Positions 59,049 through 64,000 of a stretch of DNA of 64,000 nt are shown piece by piece. Origin of the DNA: Tragulus kanchil (lineage: Eukaryota > Chordata > Mammalia > Artiodactyla > Tragulidae); the NCBI GenBank assembly GCA_022376925.1, contig JAIOJX010000030.1, positions 174,091,298 through 174,155,297 on the forward strand. The letters are read 5' to 3'. The first letter of the stretch is position 1. Every line of letters starts with the position of its first letter. The position numbers and the translations under genes are program-made. A model generated the notes under the pieces. It did not search any database and was not told the DNA's origin. It saw only the letters and a list, made by a program, of their open reading frames with translations.

Positions 59049-61190
59049 AAAACAAACTATCAGAGAAATAAAGAAAACTATCCAATTCAGTTACATGAAG
59101 AGTAGCTACGAATAATATAACAGAGGAGGTAAAAAGACCTATACTTGTAAAACTGTAACTGATATTAGTTTTATGTCTCCTTTTTGGATTTAGGTCTTTT
59201 CTTTGGTTAGTTAGGCTAAAAATTTGTTAGCTTTTCCTTTGTTATACTAACTTTTGTCTCAGTTTGTTCTTTTTCTAGGTTTTTAAGGCAGAGAGGTAGG
59301 TTGTGCTAGAATAGTTTTGTAACTTGATGGCAGTGGAATCAGTGTTGCAGGAATCTTTTGAAGTGATTGTGCACCTTAGATCTTTGTGCATGTCTTGCTG
59401 CTACAGTCAATTCTCTGGTTTTGATAGTGAACTATAATTATGAAAGTGTAACCACTGAGGAAAACTGGGTCAAGTATAAGTGGAATCTCTGTCCTGTTTT
59501 TGCAAATTCCTGTGAACTTGTTATTATTTTAAAATAAAAAGTTAAAAAAAAAAGAAGTGTAAACATAAACTAGATAAACCCTCCATGACTGTGGAAAAAT
59601 TTTCACAGTTCTGTTAATAACTGATTGAACAAGAAAGACAAAAAAGAAGAAAAATAAACAGAACAAAAAAAAAAGAACGAAAATAGGATACATGAGATTT
59701 GAACAACTCAGTTACAACCCTAGTTTTATGGAAATATAAATAGTGGACACTGAGCTAAAGTAACAGTATGTACATTCTGCTAAAACATACTTAAATCATT
59801 AATATATCACACACTTATACACACAAATGACCTTATATGGCAATATAAACCAAATATCAACTGAGTGTAGAACAGTTATAATTTATCTGACCCTGATTTC
59901 ATCAGTAATAAAAGAAAATTTAGAAAACTGTATACTTTTGGAAATTAGGAGGTGGTCTTCTAGATAATTAATGAGTTAGGTAAGAAATCATAATGGGAAT
60001 CAGAAAAAAATTCACTGCATAGTAATAGAATAGAAAAATGATGTCATGTCGCTAAAGCTGTGCTTAGAAATAAATCTTTAGTGTTAAGTAATATAGAAAA
60101 TTAACAGAGGAAGGTACAAGGGACCTTATACTTTTAAGTAAAACAAACTATCAGAGAAATAAAGAAAACTATCCAATTCAGTTACATGAAGAGTAGCTAA
60201 TAATATAACAGAGGAGGTAAAAAGACCTATACTTGTAAAACTGTAACTGATATTAGTTTTATGTCTCCTTTTTGGATTTAGGTCTTTTCTTTGGTTAGTT
60301 AGGCTAAAAATTTGTTAGCTTTTCCTTTGTTATACTAACTTTTGTCTCAGTTTGTTCTTTTTCTAGGTTTTTAAGGCAGAGAGGTAGGTTGTGCTAGAAT
60401 AGTTTTGTAACTTGATGGCAGTGGAATCAGTGTTGCAGGAATCTTTTGAAGTGATTGTGCACCTTAGATCTTTGTGCATGTCTTGCTGCTACAGTCAATT
60501 CTCTGGTTTTGATAGTGAACTATAATTATGAAAGTGTAACCACTGAGGAAAACTGGGTCAAGTATAAGTGGAATCTCTGTCCTGTTTTTGCAAATTCCTG
60601 TGAACTTGTTATTATTTTAAAATAAAAAGTTAAAAAAAAAAGAAGTGTAAACATAAACTAGATAAACCCTCCATGACTGTGGAAAAATTTTCACAGTTCT
60701 GTTAATAACTGATTGAACAAGAAAGACAAAAAAGAAGAAAAATAAACAGAAAAAAAAAAAAAAGAAAGAAAATAGGATACATGAGATTTGAACAACTCAG
60801 TTACAACCCTAGTTTTATGGAAATATAAATAGTGGACACTGAGCTAAAGTAACAGTATGTACATTCTGCTAAAACATACTTAAATCATTAATATATCACA
60901 CACTTATACACACAAATGACCTTATATGGCAATATAAACCAAATATCAACTGAGTGTAGAACAGTTATAATTTATCTGACCCTGATTTCATCAGTAATAA
61001 AAGAAAATTTAGAAAACTGTATACTTTTGGAAATTAGGAGGTGGTCTTCTAGATAATTAATGAGTTAGGTAAGAAATCATAATGGGAATCAGAAAAAAAT
61101 TCACTGCATAGTAATAGAATAGAAAAATGATGTCATGTCGCTAAAGCTGTGCTTAGAAATAAATCTTTAGTGTTAAGTAATATAGAAAAT
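59049..61190. repeat. Direct duplication D20 (A 59049-60101, B 60140-61190)
   Basis: Offset 1091. Differences: gctacgaataat/gctaataat and the A-rich runs near 59665/60752. The 38-bp filler 60102-60139 is a garbled copy of 59119-59157. Confidence 0.95.
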
Positions 61191-61900
61191 AAAAACACCC
61201 CAATATAAATATCTTCAGTATCTACTCAAATCTTATAAAACAAGATACTGGATAAAACTAATAAAAATTTTAAAAAAACAGAAATTACAGCAGAAAGTAA
61301 TGGTATTTAAAGTGATAAAATTCTCAACAAGGCCAAAATTTAGTTCTTTACAAAGACAGATGAAATTAACAAATATCTGTGGAAAAATTGATCAAGAGAA
61401 AAGAGAGTAAGAAGGTGTAATGAGGGCTACCCTGGTGGTCCAGTGGGTAGGGACACCGCCTTGCAGTACAAGGGGCACCGGTTAGATCCCTGGCCTGGGA
61501 AGATCCCACGTGCCGCGGAGCGGCTGGACTGATGTGTCCAATTACCGAGCCGGAGCTCTGGAGCGCATGCGCCCAGAGCTGGTGCTCTGCCACGACAGAG
61601 GCCACCGCGATGGGAGGCCCACATGGACTGAAGAACAAAGATGGATGAAAATAGACAAATGAAAGACCAATAGAAGTAGCCCGCCCGCCCTAAATAAATA
61701 AATCCCCAACCTAACCCCCGCCCTAAATAAATAAATCTTAAAAAAAAAAAAAGAAGAAGGTGCAATGAAATGCTGTGAGTACTGAAAAAGCAGACATAGG
61801 TACAAATTCCCCAGACATTAAAAATAGTCAATATTTTCAACCTGAACCATGTATGTCAGCTAATTTCAAACTGGAATATAATTAATAACTAGAAAAACTT
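59690..61900 (+). mobile_element. Old L1 ORF2 remnant, sense, interrupted by SINE and D20
   Basis: gaaatcataatgggaatcag, gctaaagctgtgcttagaaa (L1 AAKAVLRG region) and, after the duplication, gttctttacaaagacagatg and aaaattgatcaagagaaaag (the LIDKPLARLIKKKR region). Diverged and disrupted. The start is uncertain. Confidence 0.65.
61424..61755 (+). mobile_element. CHR-like SINE, type II, best preserved, C-rich tail
   Basis: Head ctaccctggtggtccagtgg with agggacaccgcc; the ccggttagatccctgg box; body with aattaccgagccggagc, gagcgcatgcgcccagagct and ccaccgcgatgggagg. Many CpGs are intact, suggesting a young insertion. After ccaatagaagtagcccgccc the tail alternates C-rich blocks with aaataaataaat twice, then poly-A. 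Target-site duplication gaaggtgtaatga / gaaggtgcaatga at 61411-61423 and 61756-61768. Confidence 0.92.
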
Positions 61901-62038
61901 AAGAAAGATGTGGCTGAGTAAATGGGAAATCTAGAGTTTTTAATAGAAGATTATTGAATTCAAGGATGGGTATATGGTTATAATAGGACTCTGCCTCCTT
62001 TTCTGCTAGCTTGAGCAGAATAGTAACAGAAATTATAT

Positions 62039-62719
62039 TGTTGCAGGAAGACACGCCCTTACCAGAGCCCGAAAGTAGGCTCTTGTCTAACACTCGGAAA
62101 TGAATTGTGCAGGGAGACACACGTGCTGACAGAGTAAGAGACTTTATTGGAAAGGGCATCTGGGTGGAGAGCAGTTAGATGAGGGAACCCAGAGAACTGC
62201 TCTGCCTCATGGCTCTCAGTCTCTGGTTTTATGGTAATAGGATGAGTTTCCGGGTGGCCTTTGGCGGATCGTTCTGACTCACGGGACTTCCTGGTGGCGC
62301 AGGCATTGTTCAACCAAGATGGATGCCAGTGAAGATTCTGCAAGGTGGTTGGACACGTGGTGTCTCCTTTTAACCTTTCCTGAACTCTTCTGGTTAGTGG
62401 TGTTTTACTAGTTCTATGTTCCTTACCAGGACCTCCTGTGGTAAAATACTTCACTCAGCTGGTTACTATGGTGCCTAGTCGGGATGGGCGGTTTCAGTCA
62501 GTGTGCTTCCCCTAACAATATGGTCGCTTGTAATTTTGAATGTTTGCCTGTTGCCAAGTCAGTCACCAGAGCAGTGGGATTATGCAGTCACAGATATCAG
62601 TCACTGGGAACAGACTGCAGGAGCACTATCAGTAGGAAAGTCATTTCTCAAACATTCCAAGAAGGGGTGAGAAGGTTTATTGTAGTCACCTAAAGATTTA
62701 TAGATCACCCCCATTCACA
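62039..62719 (-). mobile_element. Ruminant-type retroviral LTR, antisense, apparently solo
   Basis: gcagggagacacacgtgctg, gagtaagagactttattgga (minus-strand AATAAAG), ggatgagtttccgggtggcc, accaagatggatgcc, gttactatggtgcctagtcg matches what I know of bovine-type endogenous retroviral LTRs. Bounds are inferred from tg at 62039, ca at 62718-62719 and a possible 6-bp flank ttatat (62033-62038, 62721-62726). No gag, pol or env remnant lies beside it. From 62166 it is repeated at 63262-63815. Confidence 0.65.
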
Positions 62720-64000
62720 TTTATATTCTTATATTAAAGCTATAAGATACAACTGGCACCTAATAATAGATGTATGTGAGAAGGAAACACTCGTAGTCTT
62801 CCATACATCTAAGTGTAGAAGTTGTATTCAGTTAGGTGTTTAAGTGCAATGAAAAATGTTCTTTAGTTGCTAAGTCATGTCTGATTCTTTGTGACCCCAT
62901 GGACTGTAGCCTGTTGTAGCCTGTTGGGCGCTCTGTTCATGCGATTTCCCAGACAAGAATACTAGAGGGGATTTCCATTTCTTTCTCCAGGGTATCTTCC
63001 TGACCCAGGTGTCAAACCTGTGTGTCCTGCTTGGCAGGTAGATTCTTTACTGCTGAGCCATCTGGGAAGCCCTTCAGTGAAAAATAGTGAGATTTTAAAA
63101 CTTCGTTATTAGGCTGTAAAGAATTTTCAAGAAATAGTCTATAATATAGTAAAATACATGGGGCTTAATTTAATACCAAACTGTGGTATTCCATTCTTTA
63201 CATAAAATCAGTTTATTTATAGACCAGTTTGATACTTCAAAAATATGAGTAACTGGAAAAAGGAGAGCAGTTAGATGAGGGAACCCAGAGAACTGCTCTG
63301 CCTCATGGCTCTCAGTCTCTGGTTTTATGGTAATAGGATGAGTTTCCGGGTGGCCTTTGGCGGATCGTTCTGACTCACGGGACTTCCTGGTGGCGCAGGC
63401 ATTGTTCAACCAAGATGGATGCCAGTGAAGATTCTGCAAGGTGGTTGGACACGTGGTGTCTCCTTTTAACCTTTCCTGAACTCTTCTGGTTAGTGGTGTT
63501 TTACTAGTTCTATGTTCCTTACCAGGACCTCCTGTGGTAAAATACTTCACTCAGCTGGTTACTATGGTGCCTAGTCGGGATGGGCGGTTTCAGTCAGTGT
63601 GCTTCCCCTAACAATATGGTCGCTTGTAATTTTGAATGTTTGCCTGTTGCCAAGTCAGTCACCAGAGCAGTGGGATTATGCAGTCACAGATATCAGTCAC
63701 TGGGAACAGACTGCAGGAGCACTATCAGTAGGAAAGTCATTTCTCAAACATTCCAAGAAGGGGTGAGAAGGTTTATTGTAGTCACCTAAAGATTTATAGA
63801 TCACCCCCATTCACATTTATATTCTTATATTAAAGCTATAAGATACAACTGGCACCTAATAATAGATGTATGTGAGAAGGAAACACTCGTAGTCTTCCAT
63901 ACATCTAAGTGTAGAAGTTGTATTCAGTTAGGTGTTTAAGTGCAATGAAAAATGTTCTTTAGTTGCTAAGTCATGTCTGATTCTTTGTGACCCCATGGAC
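62166..64000. repeat. Direct duplication D21 (A from 62166, B 63262 to window end)
   Basis: Offset 1096. Copy B runs out of the window at a point matching 62904, so its end is unseen. Confidence 0.95.
62859..63073 (-). mobile_element. Bov-tA SINE (start of second copy 63955-64000)
   Basis: Minus-strand head gggcttcccagatggctcag, gtaaagaatctacctgccaa, then the Bov-A part. Flanks caatgaaaaat / cagtgaaaaat. A small local repeat, tgtagcctgt twice, near 62905-62925. Confidence 0.87.

Noticed and set aside
62285..62310. SINE head-like string acttcctggtggcgcag
   Set aside because: Too short and lies inside the LTR-like sequence; no B box or body follows.
1..64000. CRISPR-like or phage-like repeat-spacer structure
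   Set aside because: Repeat spacing is near 1.1 kb, each repeat is a different sequence, and the genome is mammalian.

Overview
This is a piece of mammalian nuclear genome, not bacterial or viral DNA. It is AT-rich, carries no long open reading frame, and is built almost entirely from interspersed repeats. The repeats point to an even-toed ungulate, most likely a ruminant: Bov-tA and Bov-A type SINEs (16.5, 18.1, 28.5, 46.8, 50.9, 52.1 and 62.9 kb), twelve separate CHR-like tRNA-Glu SINE loci, old L1 fragments on both strands, a mariner with both ends, a MER1-like hAT element, MIR fragments and retroviral LTR-like stretches. The CHR-like SINEs look like a lineage-specific expansion. A basal ruminant such as a chevrotain would fit, but that is a guess.

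The strongest signal belongs to no biological feature class. There are 21 direct duplications of about 1.05-1.2 kb (D1-D21), each copy lying next to its partner. They make up roughly 24 kb of the 64 kb. Breakpoints ignore element boundaries. The copies differ mostly in homopolymer and dinucleotide length. Several junctions hold a short garbled echo of nearby sequence. This is what concatenated contigs with unmerged ~1.1 kb overlaps, bridged by noisy long-read sequence, would look like. I read the ladder as an assembly artefact; collapsed, the window would be near 40 kb. Every feature inside a duplication therefore appears twice, and overlap segments three times.

Layout: 1-5 kb holds a CHR-like SINE, (TA)n and AT-rich unique sequence. 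5.35-11.2 kb is an old sense-strand L1 carrying several later insertions. 11.2-18 kb is mostly unrecognised sequence with a MIR, a short 70-bp tandem repeat and a Bov-tA. 18-21 kb holds a Bov-A SINE and a CpG-bearing LTR-like segment. 21.9-27.6 kb is antisense L1, including a U6 snRNA/L1 chimeric retropseudogene. 27.6-31.7 kb has a possible LTR, L1 3' ends, a Bov-tA and the mariner. 32-38 kb has (TA)n, CHR-like SINEs, an exon-like reading frame of unknown identity and a MIR. 38.5-42.9 kb is antisense L1. 43-51 kb is mostly unique sequence with SINEs. 51.4-59 kb is antisense L1 with a split Bov-tA and a small polyadenylated LTR-derived insertion. 59-62 kb is sense L1 with the best-preserved CHR-like SINE. 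62-64 kb is an antisense ruminant-type LTR and a Bov-tA.

No functional protein-coding gene is supported. The only non-repeat reading frame worth keeping is a 95-codon minus-strand segment at 35096-35382 behind a splice-acceptor-like sequence. There is nothing operon-like or CRISPR-like.
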